From NCBI GenBank assembly GCA_001414345.1, contig LLCB01000083.1:62001-126000 (forward strand): a stretch of DNA of 64,000 bases, written 5' to 3'. The position numbers were made by a program, and so were the translations under genes. The stretch's first letter is position 1, and each line of letters opens with the position of its first letter. A model generated the notes under the pieces. That model was not told the DNA's origin. It searched no databases and saw nothing but the letters and a program-made list of their open reading frames with translations. Source of the stretch: Hymenoscyphus infarciens. Its lineage: Eukaryota; Ascomycota; Leotiomycetes; Helotiales; Helotiaceae. This document shows, piece after piece, positions 1 through 10,811 of the stretch.

Positions 1-1
1 T

Positions 2-499
2 GAGGGGGTCAAGACTGAGATTGGGTTTGAGAGTTGGGCGGGGAGTATGCATGTCCATGCTGAGGTTCAGCTGTGTGTTTTTTATGATTTGGTTTCTCAA
101 TCACCTTCATCAGCACCAGCACAATCCTCTGAACCTCAGCTTCCACCTGGATCATTCTTTCATTCTCGACCTGATCCACCCTCTGCAGTCTCAGCAACCC
201 CCGACTTCCTCACGCCAAGAGCAATAGGTATCTCAAAATCGCTCTGCTTCCTCTGTTTTCAGTTCCTACAAAAACACAAACACTTCTTCCCATCTCGAAC
301 TCATGGCAGATTATACGATCAATGGACAGTACCTGATTTAGCTGATTTCAATGATGGGACTAGGGAGAAGTATAGGAGAGTTTTGGGGGAAGTGGATAGT
401 GAGGTCAGGGGGTTGATTGAGGTCGAGCCGGAGATGTCGAGGGTGGAACCTATGACTAGTTTGGATGTTTATTGTGATCGTGTGGAGGAAATTGGTTAG
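2..499 (+). CDS. Partial or decayed ORF running in from the left edge
   Basis: The frame is open from the first bases of the window to a TAG at 497-499 (about 165 codons), so it could be the last exon of a gene that starts outside. The middle is Ser/Pro-rich and not diagnostic. The last 25 residues end in SLDVYCDRVEEIG, which resembles the conserved helix of squalene/phytoene-synthase-fold proteins of the HpnD type (LDLYCDRVASAVG). The frame stops exactly where that domain should continue, so if the resemblance is real this is a remnant. I do not assign a function. A chance match to a short motif is the main alternative. Confidence 0.3.
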   Translation, partial: EGVKTEIGFESWAGSMHVHAEVQLCVFYDLVSQSPSSAPAQSSEPQLPPGSFFHSRPDPPSAVSATPDFLTPRAIGISKSLCFLCFQFLQKHKHFFPSRTHGRLYDQWTVPDLADFNDGTREKYRRVLGEVDSEVRGLIEVEPEMSRVEPMTSLDVYCDRVEEIG

Positions 500-1293
500 A
501 GCTATGAGTTGAGGGTTGGGATTAGTGTCGATAGGTAAACATAGGAGCGCTATGTCAATAATTGTGTTGCGCCAGTTCACTTTCTAATAATGCCGAAGTG
601 AAGGTAGGCATTAAGTTGCGAACCCCAAAACACATTGCCAGAGTAGATCTGGGACAATTGCAAATAGTGTTCGAGGGGAGTTAGGAGGATCATTGAGGAG
701 AAACAAAAGACTGGGTTTTCAATTCTCTTAGACTGTTCAAACAGTCGAGGGGATAGTAGGCAGCTCCAAATTCAAGATCTTTCTCGTGGCTTCAGGGTCT
801 TCTCGCTTAGTGGTAGAGTGAAAAGTGAAAAGTGCAGGATAATAAGCTAAGCAATAGTGAAGGGGATAGTGACATCGAAGTGGTATATCTTCGTGTGTTT
901 TGAATATCTTGGTGAATTCTTGTTCCCGTTACTGCTTGGAATATCCAGAAGATTCCAGAGGGTAAACGTCTAGTAAATCCGTCTTCGTTGCCTGCCTGGG
1001 GAGGCTGGGCACCAATATCTTTATTTGCTTCACCTACTCGCTGCTGACGGTTGCTAGCCTGGCTCTTCAACCTGGCAACATACAAGAGCCCTCAGCTCTC
1101 CCCACACTTCGTACGCCTTAGATTTCATCAACTTTGGCCTCAAACAAGCTTTCTCACATTCGCACATTCCCACCTTCTCACCTTTACCCTTGAACAACGA
1201 AAACAGACCTCAAATCCGACACGGGAATAAAGTCGTCCAGGCCGTCGTCGAACATTACCACATTACAGTCTCAATTGAGAATCCACGAGGACG
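500..1293. other. Intergenic region and 5' leader of the RING gene
   Basis: No supported gene. The last 200 bases are pyrimidine-rich (CT and CA runs around 1085-1190), typical of a fungal promoter and 5' untranslated leader. A short ORF from about 1190 overlaps the RING start in another frame and looks accidental. Confidence 0.5.
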
Positions 1294-2220
1294 ATGTGCC
1301 GAAAATACATCCTTCGTTGTGGCACCTGCGGATCTGCCTTGCAGTCAGAAGTTAACATTATCGTCAATTGCCAAAATGGACAGCATGGAGATTTTGACTC
1401 GGGAATCGAATTGTCCAGCGTGCTATACCAACAACATCCTTTCAACCCATGTTCCGAGATCGAAGAGACGAGAGAACTCCTCTACGGACCTGCATGCCTC
1501 TTCTGCGTACGTTTACGACGGGTCGACCCTGACCCCGGAGAAGTCAAGTTCGGGGCGAAGTTGATCAATAATCTGATCAGGAGCGACAGTTCATTGCTGC
1601 ACATTACATCGAGTGGATTTGACAGCGGTTCCACCCTAACACAAGCGAAGTTTCGAGTTGTGGGCGAGCGGCGAAAAGAATTCGACAAAATAAAATCTGC
1701 TTGCGACGCTTGGGGTAGAACTAACCATCGCCAAAATTTCCGCGAGATTTCTCAAAGAGAGATATACCAGCTCGAGAAACTGATCAATTCTATCAAGCTA
1801 TTCAACCTCGTTGCCGATGCAGACGACAAGTACGGCCACTACCCAGACGGAACCCCAAGCGAAAACCCATTGCCACCGCTACTGCGAGCGCTTCCCCTCA
1901 CCGAGCTCACTGACAAGAGCTGCAATATCTGCGGCGAAGAGATGGGAAAGATGTCGCCCGAAAACACATTGGAAAACCCTGTCAGAACTCCATGTCAACA
2001 CATCTTTGGCCACCGTTGTATCCTCACTTGGCTTAACGAAACAAACGACCCAACTTGCCCTATGTGCAGATCTCGCTTCTTCACACATAGCCATCAATTC
2101 CCAGAAGGCTACTATGATGCCAGTGAAGACGAAGAAGATGATGGAGATGACCAAGATGAAATCGAAATTCCCGATAATTGGCTTGATATGTTGAAGGATG
2201 CGGCTATCAACGACGACTAG
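1294..2220 (+). CDS. RING-H2 finger protein, putative E3 ubiquitin ligase
   Basis: Intronless 308-residue protein. A C3H2C3 RING finger lies at about residues 211-260: CNIC, then TPCQHIFGHRC, then CPMCRSRF. RING-H2 fingers bind two zinc ions and usually recruit E2 ubiquitin-conjugating enzymes, so a ubiquitin ligase role is inferred from the family. The N-terminus (MCRKYILRCGTC) holds a second small Cys cluster with two further pairs at about residues 53 and 68-71. The C-terminus is a long acidic tail (EDEEDDGDD) followed by a short amphipathic end. There is no signal peptide or membrane span, so a cytosolic or nuclear location is likely. The start is the first ATG in a leader-like context, and it gives the MC..Y..RC.TC motif shared with the broken gene at 52318-53384. 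Confidence 0.8.
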   Translation: MCRKYILRCGTCGSALQSEVNIIVNCQNGQHGDFDSGIELSSVLYQQHPFNPCSEIEETRELLYGPACLFCVRLRRVDPDPGEVKFGAKLINNLIRSDSSLLHITSSGFDSGSTLTQAKFRVVGERRKEFDKIKSACDAWGRTNHRQNFREISQREIYQLEKLINSIKLFNLVADADDKYGHYPDGTPSENPLPPLLRALPLTELTDKSCNICGEEMGKMSPENTLENPVRTPCQHIFGHRCILTWLNETNDPTCPMCRSRFFTHSHQFPEGYYDASEDEEDDGDDQDEIEIPDNWLDMLKDAAINDD

Positions 2221-3114
2221 TGGTTCTGAGAACGTTGGCAACAGTGGGTCCACAAGTAATGAAGACTCTTCAGTAGAGGATACGGAGATACCGAGAAGAG
2301 GTTGCTAGGGGAGGATCTAGACTAAAGAACAAAATTGGGAATGGGAAAACAACAAGGATTTCTCCAGGGTCATTGGCTTTGATGAGAGGGAGGACGGGGG
2401 TTGCATATTTTTGGTGGTTGCTTCTCGAGACTGCCGCAATTTTCTGCTTATAAGCAAGAGTAAACGGCCAGCGAACTATAGCAAATCAAGGATGTACCAC
2501 AAATTTTTCCCGCATGTGATTACAGTTTAAGAAACTCTTAAGCGTGAAATAACAAAAGCTGCTTAAAATAGCAGAAGCAACAAGTCTTTGTCTATCATTT
2601 ATTCTCTTAGAACTTTTGATATTCTTTGACTTGTGACGCTTAACACCCAATAGCAAGCTTAAAAGCGGTCCTTTCATGGAAGGATGGGTTTTGCGAAAGG
2701 ATAGCTTACTTCTCCGATTCAGCACACATCAACCAAGCGAGTAAAGAAGAACAGGAGGTCTCGAACAAAGATGTTCCATGTATCTAGTTATACAAACTTG
2801 GTTTCGACGGAATCATTTCCATGTTAGGTTGCATCAAAGGCTAGTCTGGAAAACTGTTGTCGCCGGAATGGTTTAAATGCTCCAGAAAAGACTTCCTCAC
2901 TTGGTCCTTGAGACGTGTAAGAGCTGGGCTGCTGAAAAAATTAGCGATCTCGGAGTCTTTCAAAACGTTTACTGCAAAAGGTTGACGGCGTTCTTCAGTT
3001 GAACTTCTAGGCTTCGTGTCCCTGAAAGAGGACTTGCTCGTAGCTTAAATCTCAAAATTCTCTCGCTCGCGTAAATTCAGCGTCGGGTCCTCTTCCAGTT
3101 TGGCTTTACGATCG
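2221..3114. other. Intergenic, 3' flank of RING gene and left flank of Copia element
   Basis: No supported gene. Short ORFs here lack family features. Composition is ordinary up to the sharp boundary with the AT-rich retrotransposon at 3120. Confidence 0.5.
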
Positions 3115-3119
3115 CCCAT
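3115..3119. repeat. Target site duplication (CCCAT), left copy, Copia-A
   Basis: CCCAT directly precedes the left LTR and recurs exactly at 10807-10811 after the right LTR. A 5-bp duplication is usual for Ty1/Copia integrases. Confidence 0.9.
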
Positions 3120-3272
3120 TGTTGAACATCACAGTATATACTCCCTATAATACGCTATAATGTTGTCTCTCCAGCCTCCTAGATTATGTACCTATATAAG
3201 AAGGGGAGTATCCTCCTAAGGGAGACTCCTTAAGTAATATAATATAAGTTCTACTTACTATACCGTTTAACA
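3120..3272 (+). repeat. Left LTR of Copia-A
   Basis: Begins TGTTGAACATCACAG and ends CCGTTTAACA, so it keeps canonical TG...CA ends. By eye it differs from the right LTR at 20 of 153 positions. All 20 are transitions and there are no indels. Confidence 0.93.
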
Positions 3273-4199
3273 GGTTATAAGCCTAGAATTCTATACTAAC
3301 TTCTAAAGATAAGCTAAGTCTTTAATAAGCTAAGAAGTAGAACTTACTAACGCTTTATAGTATATATATTATAGAGATACTAAGGAAATAATTCTAAGTA
3401 GCTCTAACCTTATACTATAATAAAGAAAGATAGTATAGGTCTTAAGTATAAAGATCCTACTAAAATAAAAATATAAAGATAAGGTTAAGACGTCTAAGTA
3501 TACTCTAGACCTTAAAACCTTATATCTAACGTCTCTAAAAAAATTTAGTAATATTACTCTTTAATATACTAACCTTCTACTTTATTACTAAAAAGTCTCT
3601 TTACTAGACTACCTAAATCTAATTTTAATTTACTAATATAAGATAATATCCTCCTCTATTCTAAAAGATAATAAGTAAGACCTTGTCTCTAATATTATAC
3701 ACCTCTCTTAAACCTTTCTATAAGAACTATTTACTAACTTTCTCCTACTCTTTTTCTAAGAAAGCTTTCTTAAAAGTATTAATAATATATCTATTTGCCT
3801 ATTCTATATAGAGATTAACTATTCTTATACTTTATATACTCTACGAGAGTAACCTTCTAACGTCTTTAAAGACTTAGACGACTCTAATTCTAACTACTTA
3901 GACTCTAATTAGAGCGATATAGAAGAAGAAATCCTTAAAGTTACTACTCCTCCTCTATCTCTAAACTAGAACCTTAAACTCTTTAGTCTTTAAGTAAGAA
4001 CTTATAAAGAAAGACCTAAGAGAACTTATAATAGTTTAGACACCTTCTCTAATACTCTTATACTAAAGCTAAAAAGATAATATCTACCTCTAAGAGATTT
4101 TTAGACGTCTCTATTACTATATACGTCCTAGAACTTAGGTCTAATAACTAATAAGAGTTTAAGTATAAGATAGAAGAATAGATCGTCGTTAGTATCTAT

Positions 4200-7100
4200 A
4201 ATAATTATTATATAAATGTTACTCTTATTAAGGCTAAGCTAGGCCCTAAAACCCTAGCTTAATTTATAAGAAGAACAGCTAAATACTAGCAAAAGATAAT
4301 ATAGGCTATAACTACTATATATATATACCTAGACTCTACTATACTAACGGAGATCGAATACTATATAACTTTTAAGAAGCTAATAAATAAGCTAAAAGGA
4401 CTATATTAATCTTAAGGTATAAGTATACTTATTAATCTTACCTTTTAATTCTAACGTCTTAAACTTAGAAGTTATAAATTAATTAAAGAATATACTACTA
4501 CCTTTCTTAACCTTAATACTAACTTAGTCTAAATCTCTAAAAATACTAAAAAGACTAATCTAGATATAGTTTTAAAATTTATAAATAGTCTTAACTCTTT
4601 ATATACTAATTATATAGTAGATTTCTAAAGAAACCGAACCTTTATTATAGCTTATAACGTAGGTGTTAAGAATAACCTTATTTAGATAGTCTCCTTTATT
4701 AAACTCGTTAATACTACTATTATTAAAGAGAAGTATATAACTTAAGAAAACGACTAATATATAGTAATAATAGTAATAGTAGTAATAGTAACAGCTCTAT
4801 TACTATAACTTGCTCTACTAGTTTACTAATATATTATTAATTACTATAACTTTTATAATAAAAACAGATATCTAGAGCCTAACTACTATATTAAACATTC
4901 TAAAAAGCGTTTAATATAATAGTTAGGCTCTAAGAATAAGATAACTAAACCTAAAAGAAAAGGTAAAAGTAAGAGAGAGTGAAAACCTAGAGTATAAGAC
5001 AACTCTAATAATAATACTCTAATATTATATACTTATAAAGTAATAGTAATAGACGTCTCTAATAACTCTTATAAATAACTCTTTATACTCTTTATTAATT
5101 AACTACTAATTTTTAGAAGAGCCTTAATTAATATAGCCTTTATAGTAGTAGTAAGAGAACTAAACGACCTTAAGAGAGCTAAGTTCAACTTTTAAATAGA
5201 ATAGCTACTTAATACTAGATACTTCTACTACTATACTACTAACTGCTTCTTATTTACTAAGTATAAGAAATTACCTAATATAAAGCTAATTATAGATATC
5301 GACGGCTTAGTATATACTCTAGTAGGTATTAGCTTTATAAAAATCTTTACTAAGACTAAAGTTATCCTTTTCTTAAACGTTTACTATATTCTATAGCTAG
5401 GATATAATCTTATTTTAATAGAATAACTAGAAGAAGAAGGCTATAACTAGAGCTAAATAAAGAAATCTTTTAGACTTTAGTTTAATATTAGCTAAGAGTG
5501 ATTTACGTCTATAAAGTAAGGTAATATCTACTTTTTAGATATATGAAAGCTATTCTTAGTTTTTATCTCTATACTAGACTCTAAGAGAGGACCTAACTAT
5601 AGCGCTATAGTGTTTATAGTATACTAATAAATCGTGATAGTAGCTTATAGCCTAGACTTTAGATTACTACTTTAGTATAAGTAACTTAGTTATCTAAGAG
5701 AATTAAATATTAAGAGACTATTAGAGGTTCTAGTTAGTATAGACTTTAATAAACTCTTAGAAGATTATAAATCAACCTACTAAGTATATATCTTTAAAGC
5801 TATAAAGGCTAAATCTATATATAAGAATCGTATTAAACCTAGCTAGTATATACTAGACTTAGTATACTTTAATCTTTATAATCTAATTCCTATAAATAAT
5901 AGCCTAGGAGAGTGTTACTTTATATACGTTATATATAATAAAACTAAATTTAGATATATTAAAGCTCTTAAAGAAAAAGGAGAAGCCTTTAAATTCTTTC
6001 TTAAATTTAAAGTATACTTTAAGTATAGGAATATTAAAATTCGCTAAGTATAAGTAGATAAAAGAGAGCTATCTTTCTTAGAACTCTTCTAAGAATATTA
6101 TTAAAAGAAGGATATTATAATCGAGCTAATAATTACCTATTATCTAAGCTAGAATAAGAGAGCTAAAAGATATAGCTAAATACTCTAATAGAAAGCGTCT
6201 ACTCTAATATATATCTCGAGGATCTTAAACAACTAATAGCCTAAGATTATATAGACTATATAATACCTTATTAATTATAGTCTATATTAATTATTAAAAT
6301 ATAAAATATCTTATAAAGCTATTAATAGATACGCTTCTAAGAGTTGCTATCTTTATATCCTAGGATCTAAGGTATAGACTATAATTAGATATAAGAAAAA
6401 GAAGCTTAAAATTAGAGTAAATAAGAGTATACTAAGTAGATACGAAGAGGATACTATCTATAAGATACTCTTTTTTAATAATAAGGTAATAAGAGTAAGT
6501 AACGTTTATATTAAAGAACGTATATCTACTAACTTTAACCTATATAGTATTAAAAGATACTACTTCTTATTAGAAAGCTATAAGAGTAGCTATAACAACG
6601 AACCTTACTAAAAGAAGCTTACGCTAGAAAACCTGTTAACGCTAATAAGAGTAATAGTATTAACCTTATAAAGAAGGATAGCTACTAATAACGCTAATAA
6701 CTATACCTTCGACCTCTTTATAGAAGTAGTATAACTAGTAAAATCTAGCTCTATACTAGTGCTATAACCTAAGCTATAGCTAGCGCTTCTATAACGGATT
6801 ACTTAAAGTATTATTAGAGAACAAGAGTTCTAAGAAATATATAATACCTTAAAAGAAGTCTTAAGCGTTATCTTTCTAGCTCTAGTAAATAATTAAGAAT
6901 ATACTATAGTAGAAGTACTACGAGTATAGTAGGTTATAAATACTAATATTAACGAAAGCTTTAACAACGAATTAATACTACTACCTAGCTCTAATAATAA
7001 GAAAGAAGCTTAAGCCTTCTTTACTAGATATACCTTTATAAGTACTATAAGACTAATAGAGCTCTATAAACCTAAGACTTAGTAAGAAGCCTACTAAGGT

Positions 7101-8590
7101 AGCTAGTAGTACTTCTAGAAACTAGCTATCTAAGAAGAATATAATTTATTAATAGATAATAGTATATAGAGAATAGTTAGTTACTCTAAAGATTAAAAAG
7201 TCTTATATAAGTAATAGATATCGTAGTATAAAAGAGGAGATAATAGTAGTATTACTTACTATAAAGCTTACTATATAATTAAGAGTTTTAAATAAAAAGA
7301 AGGAATCGACTTCTTTAAGATATTTATAGCTATTATTAAACTTATAAGCTATAAAGTAATCTTTGCTATCGCTGCTACTTTAGATTAGAAGATTAAATAA
7401 ATAAATATTAAGACTACTTTTCTTTATAAAAATATTAATATCGATATCTATATAGAATAGCTAGAAGGCTATAATAATAAGACTAATAGAGTATATAAGC
7501 TTAAAAAAGCCTTATATAGTCTTAAACAAGTACTCTAAGTCTAGTATACTATACTAATAGACTTCTTAAAAACTATTAGCTTCTTACTTATTAACTTAGA
7601 CACTAGCGTCTTCTACTATAGTAATAGTACTATTATAGCTATTTATATTAATAACCTACTAATTACTAGACCTAATAAAAAGTATATTAAGGAAATTAAG
7701 AAGGCTTTAAGTAAAAGGTTTAAGATAGTAGACTTAGAACTATATAGCTTCTATCTAGGTATAAAAGTAGAATACGACTATACTAAAAGGTTACTAAAAC
7801 TATTATAACGTAGATACTTAGAAAAGGTCTTAGAGGAGTTTAGACTTAGTAATACTAAAAGTATAAATACTCTAATAGAGACCTTACTAAAGTATATAAT
7901 CCTATTAAAAGCGCCTTATAAAGCTATACTAGAATTTAAACGTAGATACTAATTTACTATAAGCTTCTTAATATATACTATACTAAGTACTTGACTAGAT
8001 ATAATATATACTATATTAGTTATAAGTAGGTTCGCCTCTAATCCTAATAAGTACTATATAATAGCTATAAAACGTATTCTATAATATTTTAAAGAGACTT
8101 TAAGCCTTTGCTTAAGCTTTTAAAGACTGCTAAAAGAACTCTAAAGATATACTAATATAGACTAAGTAAGAGACTACGATATAAGGAGATTAACCTCTAG
8201 ATACGTCTTTAATATTAGTAGTAGAGCTATTAGCTAGTTATCTAAAAGATAAGCGACTATTATACTTTTATCTTATAAATTAGAATATATTAGATAAACC
8301 TTAGCTACTAAGGAAGTAGTATAGCTATAAAAATTCCTTAAATAAGTTTACTATAACTAGTATATATCTCTTATAGCTACGGTAATCTTCTATAATAACT
8401 AAGGTACTATAATTCTTACTAAAAACTCTAGAGTCTACTACGCTCGTATAAAGTATATCGATATTTAGTAGTACTACTAGCGTGAAATAATTAATAGCAA
8501 AATTATTAAGCTATAGTATATCTCTACTAAAAAACAAGTAGCTAACGGCTTTATAAAGTCTCTTAACTAAGCTAAATTTATTATATTTTA
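4200..8590 (+). pseudogene. RIP-inactivated gag-pol of Copia-A
   Basis: A gag core reads at about 4250-4720. A zinc knuckle at about 4830-4905 reads YYNFYNKNRYLEPNYY, in which the expected Cys and His are Tyr, as TGY>TAY and CAY>TAY changes produce. The pre-integrase motif (LNVYYIL..GYNLI) is near 5380-5420 and integrase is at about 5640-6060. The reverse transcriptase spans about 7140-7900; its active site is IYINNLLIT at 7641, where a functional Copia enzyme has YVDD. RNase H follows to about 8580, ending KQVANGFIKSL. Many stops are TAA/TAG at positions where Gln or Trp is plausible. Identification rests on motif order, not alignment. Confidence 0.85.
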
Positions 8591-8699
8591 AAAGTTAATT
8601 AAGGTTCTCTAAGATCTATTTTTCCTAATTATAAAGAGTTATATAATAACACTTAATATTATAAATTCTAATTATAGATAAAATATCTCTTTACTACCT

Positions 8700-10420
8700 A
8701 AATCGTTATAGAGCCTAATAACCTTAACCTAAATCTTAGCTATATATAATATATACTTAAAAAGTTATAACTTTATATACCTACTTATACTAACTACTGG
8801 ATTTTTAGCTAGCTACCTAAAAAAAGTAACTTTAGTAAACGAATATATATATCTAAGCCTTACCTATATCTTATATAACCTCTTTATCCTCTTTTATTTA
8901 TAAAGCTCTACTTATTATATTAAGACGTATCTTTACTCTAGTAAAGCTACTAAACCTTGTCTTAGGTACTAACCTATTATATATAACTACTAAATACGTT
9001 AAAGACTTTGATAATTAATATATATAAAGTATTAACCCTCTTATATTAGAAGTTCTACTACTAAGTATACTTAATAATAAGTCTACTTTTGAAGATATAT
9101 ATATATATTAGTAGATACTACTAGCTAGTAACGAATACTACGAACTCTACTATCTAGGTATCCTTGCTAGTAAGCTGTGATTACTATAGTAATCGTCTTA
9201 CTACTCTATTAGCTTTGCTAATAGCTAAGAAAGGACTAACTATACTATTCTTAATATATAGAAATTCGAGGTCTTTACTAACTTTCTAAAAGAGCCTCTT
9301 CTTAAAAGCTAAAGAGCTTACCTAGACATCTTTTATACTAAAAGTAAAAGGCTAGTTATAAACTCTAACTAGTATATAAGCCTATAGTATGTCTAAGGTG
9401 CTATTCTATAAAAGTAAACCTTTGGTTTTTAACTACTTATTATTAATATAAATACTACTAACTACTACTAATAGAAATAGGTCTACTAACTAGAGCTAAT
9501 AGATATATAACAATGTCTTATTAAATATATTAAGATAGAGAGAGAACCTACTACTAAGTATACTCTTAACTCTATATAGATACTTAGTATATATAGTATA
9601 AACCTAGAGAATTAGAATAGCTAATACTTATATAAGATAATAGCGTAGTTTATAGACTAGCTTTATCTTAACTAAATAGATAAATAGCCTTAGACTAACG
9701 AATATCTATAGAGTAAACGCTTTATCTTCAGTGTTATACTCTCTAAGCCTAGGTCTATTAAGTCTTTTAGTAGTAGTTACCTTATAGTACTTAAAGAGTA
9801 TAAAAGCCTACGTAGCTAAAGCTAAAGTTATACTCTTAGTATAGTATTTAGTAGAGTCTCTAGTTAGAGATTAATATATTAAAAGGCATCTTAGCAAAGT
9901 TGCTCTTATCTTACTACTATAAGACTACCTAGCCTAGAAGCTAGGCTCTTATTACTAAAACGTCTCTAACTTAAAATACTATCTCTACTATATTAGAAGA
10001 CTTCTATACCTATATCTAAAGCTATTAAGATAGTACTTAGGCTATTAGTAGGTAAAGTACTAATAGTAAAACGACTTCTAAGATTATAGTAACTAAGGAA
10101 GATAAATAGTAAGAAATATCTTATTTATATAGATAGCTTAATAAAGATAAGAGTTAAGCCTAGTACTAATATACTTAAAAGATATAATATAACTAAGCTA
10201 TATACTAGTATACTTAAATACTTATTAGAATATATAAAGTATAACCTTAAATAGAGATCTAATCTATACTAGATCTTAGGCTATACTAGTAAAGCTAATA
10301 CCACGCTAAGTAACTCGACTATAGAGAATATCTTAGTATATACAACTAATAGAGAATTTAAGAATAACGATAAGGCTAACACGTTAGTATAACTTCTAAG
10401 AGAGTTATAATACTCTCCTT
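8700..10420 (+). pseudogene. Accessory reading frame between RNase H and right LTR of Copia-A
   Basis: One reading frame (codon starts congruent to 1 mod 3, for example 8761, 9082, 9913 and 10381) stays in register for about 570 codons without an evident frameshift or TGA. It is broken only by TAA and TAG, the codons RIP makes from CAA and CAG. It is in a different frame from RNase H. Read with Gln at those stops it looks like an ordinary protein rich in Leu, Ile, Ser and Lys. I recognise no domain. It could be an element-encoded third ORF, captured host sequence, or an older insertion inside the element. Confidence 0.5.
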
Positions 10421-10653
10421 TCCTTTCTTCCTTTTTCCTTCTTTTTATATTTATAACTAAAGAAGTCTACTAGAAGAAGCTCCTCTTTATAAGCTCTATT
10501 TATATATAGCTTAGAAGAAGAAGATAATTATAAGCCTTAGTATAACTAATACTTATTTATTCTTCTCTAGCTCTTAATCCTTTAAAGGTTTTAGTTATAG
10601 GTTTATTAAAGATAAGATAATATAGCTTTAAGAGTCGTAGGATCGAAGAAGAG

Positions 10654-10806
10654 TATTAAATATTATAGTATATACTCTCTATAATACGCTATAATATTAT
10701 CTCTCTAGCCTCCTAGATTATATACTTATATAAGAAGAGGAGTATCCCTTTAAGAGAGACTTCTTAAGTAATACAATATAGGTTCCACTTACTATACCGT
10801 TTAACA
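10654..10806 (+). repeat. Right LTR of Copia-A
   Basis: 153 bp, same length as the left LTR. Starts TATTAAATATTATAG, which is the left-end sequence with every G>A and C>T, and ends CCGTTTAACA. Confidence 0.93.
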
Positions 10807-10811
10807 CCCAT
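10807..10811. repeat. Target site duplication (CCCAT), right copy, Copia-A
   Basis: Exact match of the five bases preceding the left LTR. Ordinary composition resumes directly after it. Confidence 0.9.

Larger units (their letters stand above)
3120..10806 (+). mobile_element. Copia-A: full-length Ty1/Copia LTR retrotransposon, heavily RIP-mutated
   Basis: A 7687-bp element with 153-bp LTRs at both ends and matching CCCAT duplications. The internal part is extremely AT-rich, nearly devoid of CA and TG, and full of TAA/TAG codons. Domains can still be read in Copia order on the + strand: gag, zinc knuckle, pre-integrase, integrase, reverse transcriptase, RNase H. The sequence just after the left LTR (GGTTATAAGCCTAG) is a candidate tRNA primer site, and GATCGAAGAAGAG directly before the right LTR is a candidate polypurine tract. 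Between RNase H and the right LTR lies about 2 kb not expected in a minimal Copia element (separate entry). The element cannot be active. Confidence 0.93.

Noticed and set aside
8700..10420. Envelope gene making Copia-A retrovirus-like
   Set aside because: The position alone suggests it, but I see no convincing signal peptide, membrane anchor or cleavage site, so the frame is reported only as of unknown function.
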